A program made the translations under genes and the position numbers. Of a DNA stretch of 64,000 bases, positions 35,953-44,417 are shown piece after piece. Under the pieces are notes generated by a model. That model was not told the DNA's origin. It worked only from the letters and a program-made list of their open reading frames with translations, and made no database searches. The first letter of the stretch is position 1. Every line of letters starts with the position of its first letter. Source of the stretch: Edaphocola aurantiacus (lineage in GTDB: Bacteria > Bacteroidota > Bacteroidia > Chitinophagales > Chitinophagaceae); contig NZ_VOSI01000001.1 of the NCBI RefSeq assembly GCF_019797745.1, forward strand, positions 135,700 through 199,699, written 5' to 3'.

Positions 35953-38900
35953 CTATTGTGTGATCACCAGTTTAGCGGTGTATAATTTACGGGAGTAGAT
36001 TTTGATAAAATAAGTACCCGGTGGTAAATCCTGGTGCAGCAGGGAGAACTTGTTATCATTCACATTGCGGCTCTGGTACAGGGTACGACCGGTAGCATCG
36101 GCCACCTCTATCTTTTCGATCGGGTATGGCGATTCGATCATACTACGGCCTCCGTTCTGTGCAGGGTTAGGATAAACACTTACTTTATTTTCGCCGGTCT
36201 CATCACGATGAATTTTTACAATCTCGCTGTAGGCCTGCGTTCCGTCCGCACTGCGCATCTGCAGGCGGTAGAAGTTATTGCCTGTTTGTGTCGCTTTATT
36301 CATATACTCATACTTCCCGTTTGCTGCAGGATTATGCGCGGTATGATACAGATCGGTAAAATGTTTGGCATCTGTACTGTATTCCAAGGTAAACTGATCT
36401 CCCGTCTCTTCTTTATTCACTTCCCAGTTCAGCAGGTGATCGAAACCGAATACTTTACCGTCAAAATGCAGCAGATTCATGCCCAGCGGCGTACTGATCA
36501 TCTGGAAATACACACGGTTAGACACTTCGTTGTAAGAGTCATTGGTGAACAGTACGATAAAGTAGTTGCCCGGCTGGTTCGGCATAGAGGTATCCGGAAT
36601 GCTGCGGGAACCTGCAGGAAGACCATCGATATAGGTATAGCTTACAAAATCGTCTGTGTTGGGATCCATAGCTGCGCCGTAAATACCCAGCCAGTCTTTA
36701 GGATTACCCGGTCCGTCTACCCATGTAGCACCAATGTACTCACCAAGGTTATAGTTCGATTTATCTGTAGTCAGGGTGGTAATACTATCTCCTACAGAGA
36801 AGTACGTTCTTTCTGTGGCTTCAAAGTATGCATCTTTCAGGAGGTACGTGGCAAAGTAATATCCTTTTGCCAATCCGCTTACATTATAGGTACCGTTAGC
36901 CGAAGCACCAACATAAGACCATTTCACAGAAGGGCTGGTACCTGCGCCTGTACCGGGATTCATACCTACTTTGTAGATACCGATCCAGTCGTTTGTCATC
37001 GCCGGTGCATTGCTGAAGGTCACCGGCACGGTTGTTCCTACGTTATAATTGCTCTGTGCGGTAGCCAGTGTAGGTTTAGGTCCGTAGTAGAAGGGTACGC
37101 GTGGTGCAATTTCAGTATAGCCGCCGTCCTGGAACAGTGCCGCGTAATATTCATTTTTCGTACTCAGGTTAAATTTCAATACACCGCTGACATTCCCATT
37201 TGTGGTTTTCCAGGTAACAGAGGTATTGGTACTCGGGCTCTCTCCCTTGCGGTAAATACCGATCCATGCAGCAGGATTAGTAGAGCTGCCGGAGAACGCT
37301 ACTCTTACGGTATCGCCCATGCCGTAACGGTTGGTATCGAGGCTTATCGCCGGATTGAATACAACACTGTTATACACCTTAAAGGAATCGGTAACTGACC
37401 ATGCAGACCAGGACTGGTTTCTATCGCGATAGCGTGCCCGCACATAATGCCAGCCATTGCCTACCGCACCGGCCGGTACCGTGTATTGTGTAATATCCAG
37501 GCCAAGGTTCTGATTTTTGGTGGTATCTGGTGTGGAACCGGTCACAGTTCCGAACAGGTCTTCGTAATGACGGTATGATTTCTTCTCTAATACGCCGAAG
37601 TTACGATCTGCGGCAACCTGAAATTCTGTAGAGTTCAGCTGCTCATTGACGGTTGAAGCAAAAGCTGATGCCGTAAGGGTTACCGGCAATTGCAGGGAGT
37701 CCGGGAAGGTATTGGTAATCTGCGGTGCATTAGGCACTGCCAGTTGTTTACTGCGATAGAAAGAGTCAATCACGACATTATCCTTAGTACCGTAGATACT
37801 ACCGATAGAATAAGTTACTACAGAAACTTTATCATTAGCCATATCAACATCTACCAGCTGGTATGCCCAGTTGGAAATGGTCTTCTGTACATCATCAAAG
37901 TTTTGCTCTGTAGCCATACCCCAGTACTGGTTCCAGGCGGTACCACCGGAGATAATGTTATAGGCCGGCTGGTTTTCCATCTGACCACGTGCGTATAAGT
38001 GGTGATGCGCGCCTACATTCATAAAGTACTTAGGAGACTGTAATGCATATGGCACAACTGAATTGCGCACCCATGCAGAAATATCACCAACATATTGCTC
38101 CGCCTGGTAAGGACGGTGGCCTATGGTGATAAACCATTTTACAGAAGCATCATTGTTCAGGGTATCGATTACACGTTTCACCCAGTTGAACTGTGTGCTG
38201 TTGGCCGCACTGGATTCAGTGTTCATGTAGATGATGACCATATTACCCGCCTGGAAGGCATAATACTCCTCAGAACCGGAATAGATGCCTTTATATTGCA
38301 TACTATCCAGGAAGAAGTGGTCGTAATAGGCTTGCATCTTCAGCGTACCATAGGTCTCGTGGTTACCTACTGCTGTTTGTATCGGCAACAGGCCGGACAG
38401 GTATTTAGATTTATTCAGGTGTACATGTTCATAGTGATCCAGGGTACCTACATCTACCTGATCGCCCAGGTTGAGGATAAAGGAAACCGAATCATTAAAA
38501 TTGGCACCATACAGCTGCGTCATTTTTCTTTTTGCAGACATCATCAGTGAGTCATAACGCGGCTCGGCCTTGATCTGATTGTCGCCGAGGATCAGGAAAC
38601 GCAGGTGATTAGAAGCATTAGGCGCTGCACCGGCAACAGGCAGGGTACGGAAAGACTGTACCGCACTGGAGTCTGTACCACTCAACACACGATAATAATA
38701 CTTGGTTGCAGGTTGCAGACCATGCAGTTTCACTGTATGATAATAGTAATCATTGTTATAGTTTACATCGTTCATTAACTGGGTGCTGCCACTGGTCAGC
38801 ATATCCAGGTTAGTCGGAGATAATCCGAAGCGTACCTGAGGGCTAAGCGTGGTATTGGTTTTCCAGTTAACAACAATCGAATTGGGCGTGATAGCCTGTA

Positions 38901-38988
38901 GGTAAGGATTTACGGCTTGTGCTTTAGCAAGGAAGGGCATACATATTGCACACACCAAGCCACACAGTAGTTGTAGAACTCTGTTCAT
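35953..38988 (-). CDS. Secreted metallophosphoesterase with purple-acid-phosphatase-like N-terminus and T9SS sorting domain
   Basis: 1011 residues from the ATG at 38988, where a signal peptide begins (MNRVLQLLCGLVCAICMPFL, cleavage near AKAQ). An Fn3-like domain (about 25-115, NPYLQAITPNSIVVNWK) precedes a calcineurin-like phosphoesterase domain with metal motifs LGDNQ, LGDQVD, VGNHET, GHRPY and GAHHHLY. Next come repeated beta domains (three copies of WIGIY/WLGIY-type repeats of about 100 residues) and a type A sorting domain (VSVYPNPAQNGG ... LPPGTYFIKIYS). Likely a surface or extracellular phosphatase; substrate unknown. Confidence 0.9.
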   Translation of the reverse strand: MNRVLQLLCGLVCAICMPFLAKAQAVNPYLQAITPNSIVVNWKTNTTLSPQVRFGLSPTNLDMLTSGSTQLMNDVNYNNDYYYHTVKLHGLQPATKYYYRVLSGTDSSAVQSFRTLPVAGAAPNASNHLRFLILGDNQIKAEPRYDSLMMSAKRKMTQLYGANFNDSVSFILNLGDQVDVGTLDHYEHVHLNKSKYLSGLLPIQTAVGNHETYGTLKMQAYYDHFFLDSMQYKGIYSGSEEYYAFQAGNMVIIYMNTESSAANSTQFNWVKRVIDTLNNDASVKWFITIGHRPYQAEQYVGDISAWVRNSVVPYALQSPKYFMNVGAHHHLYARGQMENQPAYNIISGGTAWNQYWGMATEQNFDDVQKTISNWAYQLVDVDMANDKVSVVTYSIGSIYGTKDNVVIDSFYRSKQLAVPNAPQITNTFPDSLQLPVTLTASAFASTVNEQLNSTEFQVAADRNFGVLEKKSYRHYEDLFGTVTGSTPDTTKNQNLGLDITQYTVPAGAVGNGWHYVRARYRDRNQSWSAWSVTDSFKVYNSVVFNPAISLDTNRYGMGDTVRVAFSGSSTNPAAWIGIYRKGESPSTNTSVTWKTTNGNVSGVLKFNLSTKNEYYAALFQDGGYTEIAPRVPFYYGPKPTLATAQSNYNVGTTVPVTFSNAPAMTNDWIGIYKVGMNPGTGAGTSPSVKWSYVGASANGTYNVSGLAKGYYFATYLLKDAYFEATERTYFSVGDSITTLTTDKSNYNLGEYIGATWVDGPGNPKDWLGIYGAAMDPNTDDFVSYTYIDGLPAGSRSIPDTSMPNQPGNYFIVLFTNDSYNEVSNRVYFQMISTPLGMNLLHFDGKVFGFDHLLNWEVNKEETGDQFTLEYSTDAKHFTDLYHTAHNPAANGKYEYMNKATQTGNNFYRLQMRSADGTQAYSEIVKIHRDETGENKVSVYPNPAQNGGRSMIESPYPIEKIEVADATGRTLYQSRNVNDNKFSLLHQDLPPGTYFIKIYSRKLYTAKLVITQ

Positions 38989-39024
38989 AAGAAAAAAAAT
39001 ATAGCAGGAGAAAAAATTGAATGG

Positions 39025-39032
39025 CAAAAGTA
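39025..39032 (-). promoter_or_regulatory. Candidate -7 promoter element for the T9SS phosphoesterase gene
   Basis: TACTTTTG on the minus strand, a perfect TAnnTTTG match, 36 bp upstream of the ATG at 38988. Confidence 0.4.
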
Positions 39033-39190
39033 GCCGGCACAGGTTAAGGCAATCTTAATCCCTCTTTAAGAAATTGTTGTCAAATACGGGACTAAACATT
39101 TTGTAAGTTTACCATATCTGCATTTTAAGTATTTCCTTAACCGCTTATCTTGCAAAAAATAAGTATTATTGCATGTAAAACCATTCTGTA

Positions 39191-40099
39191 GTGACTTTCG
39201 AAAGCGTCAAAAATACCAAAGCATTATCGCTGACCCTGGGCATACACGCATTGCTGCTGCTGGCCTTTTTCTTTGTGAAATACCAGTCTGTGGCTCCGCC
39301 TGAGTTGCAGACCTTTGATGTAGAACTGACTACTGCACTGGGCACTTCGGATAATGGCCTGGGTATTGACCCAGCTGAAATGGTCATGGGCGCCCCTGCC
39401 CCGCTTACGGCTACGGCCGATGCCGGCAGCAGTGCTGATGGTGGCAACACTGAAACTTCATCCAGCAGCGAAGCTGACATCAACCAGGATGAGACCAATG
39501 ATGAGGTTGCGACAACAGAACATGCACATTCTACAGCAGTGCTGAAACGTGCAGTGACCAATAATAAAACACCTAACCCGAATACTCCGGTATCCAATAA
39601 CCGACCTAATAATAAACCTCCGCAACCGTCTAACAACAGTAACAGCCGTAATGCTGCAGCCAGCACCAATACAGGTGCGCGCAGTAATGCTACTCCGAAA
39701 TATTCTTATAACGGTAGTACTGGTCCTGGTGGCACGGGATCTGACCAGGATGCACCAGGTGCAACCAGTCGTGGTGATGGTACGGGCAACGGGCTGAAAG
39801 GCAAGCCAGGTGGCGATCCTAACGGATTAAGTTATAGTGGCGGGGTTAACGGCCGCAGTATTGTAGCCAGCCCGGATAAAAGAGCAGAATTCCGCGAAGG
39901 TGGTAAAGTAAGTGTGAAAGTATGGGTGAACCGTGATGGTGCCATTACCCGCTACACGATTCTTTCTGCAGCAAACAGTACGATACGTGCTATTGCAGAG
40001 CAAAAAATAAAAGCCATCCGTTTCAACAAACTACCGTCTGCTCCTGTTGAGCAGAATGGTGTGATCATAATCAATTTCAAAGCCGGTACCGGCCGATAA
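39191..40099 (+). CDS. TonB-like energy transducer
   Basis: 302 residues from a GTG start at 39191. One N-terminal transmembrane helix (about 12-29) anchors it in the inner membrane. A long periplasmic linker (about 60-215) is rich in Ser/Asn/Thr/Gly rather than the usual Pro-Lys/Pro-Glu repeats. The C-terminal TonB-type domain (about 225-302) reads EGGKVSVKVWVNRDGAITRY ... IIINFKAG. It probably passes proton-motive energy from ExbB/ExbD to outer-membrane receptors, or serves a related rotor. It sits 9 bp upstream of the RNA methyltransferase gene. Confidence 0.8.
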   Translation: MTFESVKNTKALSLTLGIHALLLLAFFFVKYQSVAPPELQTFDVELTTALGTSDNGLGIDPAEMVMGAPAPLTATADAGSSADGGNTETSSSSEADINQDETNDEVATTEHAHSTAVLKRAVTNNKTPNPNTPVSNNRPNNKPPQPSNNSNSRNAAASTNTGARSNATPKYSYNGSTGPGGTGSDQDAPGATSRGDGTGNGLKGKPGGDPNGLSYSGGVNGRSIVASPDKRAEFREGGKVSVKVWVNRDGAITRYTILSAANSTIRAIAEQKIKAIRFNKLPSAPVEQNGVIIINFKAGTGR

Positions 40100-40107
40100 A
40101 ATAATTC

Positions 40108-41241
40108 ATGTACTACCTCAGACAGGCAGTAGAAACCCTCATCGGTTCATACGACGGGAAGCTGCCCCTTAGCCATCACTTAAAGCAACATTTCAAAGCG
40201 CATCCAAAACTGGGCTCACGCGATCGCAGAGCCATTTCAGATGCGATATATACTTATTACCGGTTTGCCCGGTTTGTGACGCCATCATCCAGTCAGAACA
40301 TATGGGATATTGTTCGGGAGGGTATGTTACAATGCGGCATAGAAAATGCTTTCCTTCAGCGTATGCTGGATGGCATGGAAGCCCACCCGGTGCAATGGGA
40401 TATAACAGCTCCATTTCCCGGCATACAGCTTACCAGCGGCATGGAAGCAGATACCTGGAAGAAAGCGATGTTGCAACAACCGCGATTGTTCCTGCGCCTG
40501 CGCCATAACCGCGAACGAACATTTCAAATATTACAACAGCAGGAGATCAGCTATACCCTGCCTGATGAACATGCTATATCCCTGCCGAACAGCACACAGA
40601 TCGACAAGCTATTGGACCCTAAGGATTACGTAGTGCAGGATTACAGCTCCCAGCATAGTATGGATCTGCTGAAACAGCATGCGGATGCGGACCAGAAAGC
40701 AATTAAAGTATGGGATACCTGCGCTGGTGCAGGCGGCAAGATGCTATTGCTGAAAGATACTTATTCTGAGGCCACTGTATTATCTACAGACATCCGCCCT
40801 ACGATACTGCACAATCTGAAAGAACGGGCAAGGTTATATGGCCATAAATTTGTGCAGACCAAGGTTGTGGATAGCAGTGATGCCGGTGCGGTGTCTGGCG
40901 AAATCCAAGGGGAGTATGACTGGGTAATCTCTGATGTACCTTGCTCTGGCAGCGGTACCTGGGCCCGCACGCCGGAACAGTTTTATTTCTTTCACCCCGA
41001 TAAGCTGCTGCATTTTGCAGACCTGCAATGGAGCATTGCGCGCAACACCTGTCGCAAAGTGAAGCCGGGCGGCTATTTCCTGTATATTACCTGTTCTGTA
41101 TTTACAGCTGAGAATGAAGCCGTAGTACAACGCCTCCTGCAAACGAACCCGGATATGGAGTTGATTGCCGAACAGTTACTGAATGGAGTGGATGCACATG
41201 CAGACAGTATGTACGCTGCATTAATCCAACGCAAACCTTAA
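40108..41241 (+). CDS. RsmB/NOP-family RNA m5C methyltransferase
   Basis: 377 residues, cytosolic. An N-terminal helical NusB-like part is followed by a class I methyltransferase domain: SAM motif WDTCAGAGGKM (202-212), the catalytic Cys279 in SDVPCSGSGTW and the second conserved Cys329 in YITCSVFTAEN, the two-cysteine arrangement of rRNA/tRNA cytosine-5 methyltransferases. It may be the 16S C967 enzyme, but related family members modify other sites, so I leave out a symbol. Its TAA directly abuts the cupin stop on the other strand. Confidence 0.88.
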   Translation: MYYLRQAVETLIGSYDGKLPLSHHLKQHFKAHPKLGSRDRRAISDAIYTYYRFARFVTPSSSQNIWDIVREGMLQCGIENAFLQRMLDGMEAHPVQWDITAPFPGIQLTSGMEADTWKKAMLQQPRLFLRLRHNRERTFQILQQQEISYTLPDEHAISLPNSTQIDKLLDPKDYVVQDYSSQHSMDLLKQHADADQKAIKVWDTCAGAGGKMLLLKDTYSEATVLSTDIRPTILHNLKERARLYGHKFVQTKVVDSSDAGAVSGEIQGEYDWVISDVPCSGSGTWARTPEQFYFFHPDKLLHFADLQWSIARNTCRKVKPGGYFLYITCSVFTAENEAVVQRLLQTNPDMELIAEQLLNGVDAHADSMYAALIQRKP

Positions 41242-41607
41242 TCAGATACGATAGGTATCTGCATTATGCTCGGAAAGGGAACCCAGCTCGATCAATGTAC
41301 AGTCGGTCTTGGTTTCCAGTTCATGCCATACATAGGGATCTATCTCAATTTTAGTGGGTACATCCAGTTCTACACGGATAATTGCCGCCTCCTGTATATT
41401 GCCATAACGTAATATAGCAGTACCGGAAAGCAGGATCAGTATTTCCGGTTGTTTGGAAAGTGATGTGCCCTTATGATAATGGTTGCCACTGATCGTACCC
41501 GCTTTGCGAAAGATAACCAGGTGTCTGCCCATGCGTTCATGAAAGTATTCACAGGTATAACCCCTGTCATCTGTCCCGATTAATTCTAATGGAGTAATGC
41601 GTACCAT
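41242..41607 (-). CDS. Small cupin-fold protein
   Basis: 121 residues, no signal peptide. Cupin motif 1 is seen as GTISGNHYHKGTSLSKQPE (about 38-56) with His and Glu metal ligands, and motif 2 as IDPYVWHELET (about 88-98). It lies 11 bp downstream of the DUF1835 gene on the same strand, so they are probably co-transcribed. Such single-domain cupins range from sugar isomerases to binding proteins; I cannot choose. Confidence 0.72.
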   Translation of the reverse strand: MVRITPLELIGTDDRGYTCEYFHERMGRHLVIFRKAGTISGNHYHKGTSLSKQPEILILLSGTAILRYGNIQEAAIIRVELDVPTKIEIDPYVWHELETKTDCTLIELGSLSEHNADTYRI

Positions 41608-41618
41608 GGTGGTATAAT

Positions 41619-42428
41619 TTAAGAAGCCACTTCTTCCGAAGTTGTAGCGGCCGATCCGTCAAACAATTTTACAGTATCTTTTGTGAGACTGAGTCTCTGT
41701 GCACGCTCCAGCTCACGCAGGCGCCAGATCAGGAATCGGTCGCCGGTATAGATCTTATGTTTGCCCATCAGCTGCCCCACGAGTTTATTGATTTTCTGAG
41801 GCTGTGCCGTACAGGCATCCAGCAATAATTTATCATAAGCAGTAATGGGTTTACTGCTGATCTTACGGCCACCTTCATTCTGGCGTACGCCCATCCCCTC
41901 TTCATGAATCAGTCGCTTCCACTCATCTCCCTCTGTCTCCCATTCTGATGGGGTAATGGCCCTGGCTAGTTTAAGCGCTTTCAATACCTGGCGCGGAGGC
42001 AAGGCTGCAATGCTTTCGGGATAGAATAGTTTACCCTCATCATCCAGGAATGGAAGGCCATTGATATTGATGACATACAGTTTGCCCATATGCTTTTTAA
42101 GAAAATGCAGCAGCCAGAAATAAGTACATACATCTGCGGGAATACTACCCATCCAGAAGCATACCTGATCAATGGTTTCATTGGTCAGGCTGGTAGACAG
42201 TTCCATCAGGCGATCGAGATCATCAACCACTATTTCATGCTGATCACCCGACACCTCTTGCCAGAACTGGCTGCGCAGCTCAGAAAACTTAAGGGTTTCT
42301 GAACGCAGGGGTCCTACATTAAATACATCTTTAACCACCATTACAGAAGCCTCTTCTGTATCTGAAGACAATGCCTGCTTAACCGCATCTCCGGCGATAT
42401 CACCTACTAGGATATGTACCATTTTCAT
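41619..42428 (-). CDS. DUF1835-domain protein
   Basis: 269 residues, cytosolic. The N-terminus (VHILVGDIAGDAVKQAL ... VFNVGPL) fits DUF1835, and the C-terminal half (LIHEEGMGVRQNEGGRKISS ... FLIWRLRELERAQRL) fits the accompanying DUF3658-like region. The biochemical role of this family is unknown. ATG at 42428 and ATG at 42422 are both possible. The cupin gene follows. Confidence 0.8.
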   Translation of the reverse strand: MKMVHILVGDIAGDAVKQALSSDTEEASVMVVKDVFNVGPLRSETLKFSELRSQFWQEVSGDQHEIVVDDLDRLMELSTSLTNETIDQVCFWMGSIPADVCTYFWLLHFLKKHMGKLYVININGLPFLDDEGKLFYPESIAALPPRQVLKALKLARAITPSEWETEGDEWKRLIHEEGMGVRQNEGGRKISSKPITAYDKLLLDACTAQPQKINKLVGQLMGKHKIYTGDRFLIWRLRELERAQRLSLTKDTVKLFDGSAATTSEEVAS

Positions 42429-42752
42429 AGCCGCAATTTACAAAAAAGATGCAATGCACCGGTATATTAAAAGGGGAAGACAGCCACTATGGTATGCGAT
42501 ACCCATCAAAAGTATGGTTGCATAGTGCTGTACACAATACTTTTATGAAAAAACACAACCAAAGTTAGTGCCGGACTTTTTACTGGCTGGAATATTGAAC
42601 CTACTTTTGCTTCAGAAACTAAAACAAAACACACTTTAAACAGAACCACACCTAACAGCTAAAACCACTGAAACTGAAAATATCCTTTGATAGTCTCGGC
42701 CGGGATTATCGGGGTATTTTTGGTTTTCCGGTTCCACAGAAAATAAAGCAAT
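42429..42752. other. Intergenic region, no gene seen
   Basis: 324 bp between the GINT1-like gene and the DUF1835 gene, both on the minus strand. It contains a spaced inverted repeat aaaagtat (42508-42515) / atactttt (42537-42544), without a U-run. I see no convincing ORF, RNA gene or strong -7 element. Confidence 0.5.
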
Positions 42753-44201
42753 TTACCCTTTAACCAACAGGTCTATGATCTGGAGTTGTTCATCTCCGTT
42801 AAAGGTATGCATACCATAGTATTTGTTATACCGGCTTAGCTGCTCTACAGCCTCTTCTTCATACTCCTCTTCACTCAGTTTTACGATCCTGTTGATCATG
42901 ATTTCGGAACCATAGGTTGCTCCGCAATTCTGAGAGGGCCTGTACAGGATGTCTTCTTTACAATAGATCTGCCCTGCATTACGGGCTTTGTGCATATCTA
43001 TAATCACCGGGTTCTTTTTATGTGGCTTCCAGTCAGTGCTGAACAGATTGTCGGAATAGTAAATATATAAGCGTTCATTGTTATCATACTCTTCCTCTTC
43101 TATTTTATTAAAGAAGAGCCAGTACTTACCCTCATGAAATAGCCATAAGGGGTCCAGTATATTCATGCCTTCTATCATCACCATTTCCTCTGCCCATACA
43201 TGGGGAAACTGTATTGCTTTATAAACCGACAGCTTACCGGAGCTGCTTTGTTCCGGCATCATATAATACTGATCTTCGTATCTGAATACATTCGGAAAGG
43301 ACAAATGAAACGGCTGTCCGAGTACTTTCGCAGGCTTGCCGGATGATTTCCCATTTTCATCAAGCATGATTACCGAAATATGTCCTTTGCCGGCACTCCG
43401 ATCCATCTCTTCAAAAAAGATAAAATTTTCGCCGTCCTTCCGGACCAGGAAGGGATCGGCCCAGAAGCTCTTCTCAGGCTGCCCGATAAAAGATACTTTT
43501 TCCTGACGGATCAGGGCTATCTTCCAGCTGTACTTTCCGGACCAGAAACAAAGCTTACGCATTAATAGAAACAGGCATAGTCTGAGATAGTATCTTATCA
43601 GATGGCTCATCGTATAGGATGGATACCTTGAAAGATGCACCGGGCGTGGATTATCTTTGATCTGGCCTAATACGAGGTAGGTCAGGTAGTATAATGCCTT
43701 ATCGCGGTTATTATATATTCCCCTGATTGTTGCAAAAGATAATTCATGGCAGGTTTCCCAGGTATGGCCGCTTTGGCGTGATGACAACCGCACATTGGTA
43801 TACTGTTCTTTCCTGATGGCCGCATCGTACCAGTGATCTTTATCCATTTCCGGACGATATGCTTTTTTGAATGTCAGTGGCAGTGCTTCCAGTACACTTT
43901 CCGTAAGGCATATGGCATAGGTACAGGCTGCGGTTATTCCTTCTTCATACCGCTGCAGGCCGGGATAGTCAGACAGGGTATCTTCCAATGCGCAAGACTC
44001 CAGGGCAGGTACCTTAAAGGTTAGTAAACGACGATCTATAAAAGAAAGGATGGGATTTTTTTTGACTGTTGGGCGTGCTGTATCCAGTATATACACAGCA
44101 CAATAATCTCCTGCGTGTTCTAGCAAAGCACGTAATATGGCACGTTCATAAGCGCTGATTGTTTTATGCAAGACAATCAGGTAAAGCGGTAGCTCACTCA
44201 T
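42753..44201 (-). CDS. GINT1-like protein with C-terminal beta-propeller glycan domain
   Basis: 482 residues, no signal peptide. The N-terminal part (about 1-200) looks like a formyltransferase or Rossmann-type remnant of unclear role. The C-terminal part (about 225-480) matches the domain found at the N-terminus of plant glucosamine inositolphosphorylceramide transferase: FWADPFLVRKDG (246-257), IFFEEMD, LDPLWLFHEGKYWLFFN and CGATYGSEI, a five-bladed GH43/GH32-like propeller pattern. In bacteria, such proteins often sit in surface polysaccharide loci, but here no other glycan genes are adjacent. Role unknown. Confidence 0.7.
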   Translation of the reverse strand: MSELPLYLIVLHKTISAYERAILRALLEHAGDYCAVYILDTARPTVKKNPILSFIDRRLLTFKVPALESCALEDTLSDYPGLQRYEEGITAACTYAICLTESVLEALPLTFKKAYRPEMDKDHWYDAAIRKEQYTNVRLSSRQSGHTWETCHELSFATIRGIYNNRDKALYYLTYLVLGQIKDNPRPVHLSRYPSYTMSHLIRYYLRLCLFLLMRKLCFWSGKYSWKIALIRQEKVSFIGQPEKSFWADPFLVRKDGENFIFFEEMDRSAGKGHISVIMLDENGKSSGKPAKVLGQPFHLSFPNVFRYEDQYYMMPEQSSSGKLSVYKAIQFPHVWAEEMVMIEGMNILDPLWLFHEGKYWLFFNKIEEEEYDNNERLYIYYSDNLFSTDWKPHKKNPVIIDMHKARNAGQIYCKEDILYRPSQNCGATYGSEIMINRIVKLSEEEYEEEAVEQLSRYNKYYGMHTFNGDEQLQIIDLLVKG

Positions 44202-44264
44202 ATTAAATCATACGTTTTCACCGGGGTTCTTCAGGACCGGTTATACATTACTCATTCATATTAC

Positions 44265-44300
44265 TACAGTATTCAATAGGTCTTAGCTGGCAATACTGTA
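44265..44300. repeat. Spaced inverted repeat downstream of the MocR gene
   Basis: tacagtatt (44265-44273) and aatactgta (44292-44300), 18-base spacer, in the 216-bp gap between the MocR-like and GINT1-like genes. No U-run follows, so it may be a weak terminator or a protein-binding site. Confidence 0.35.
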
Positions 44301-44417
44301 TTTAACGGCCTAGTGCCAGACCGCTAAGCAACTGAAAAGTATTCAAATAAAATCGCAGATAAAAATATATGAGCCTATTTAACAGTTAGTTTATAATAAA
44401 AGTGAACTATTCTCCGA

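Noticed and set aside
36034-37398. A 454-codon open frame antisense to the T9SS phosphoesterase gene
   Set aside because: The protein is rich in Cys, His, Arg and Ile as expected for a reverse-strand shadow; the opposite frame has clear family motifs, signal peptide and sorting domain.
39166-39669. A 167-codon minus-strand frame opposite the TonB-like gene
   Set aside because: Composition (Leu/Ser/Val/Gly blocks) is the mirror of the low-complexity Asn/Ser/Thr linker; no start context or family motif.
42508-42544. Spaced inverted repeat as a terminator
   Set aside because: Only 8-bp arms, a 21-base spacer and no U-run; too weak to call, recorded only as part of the intergenic description.
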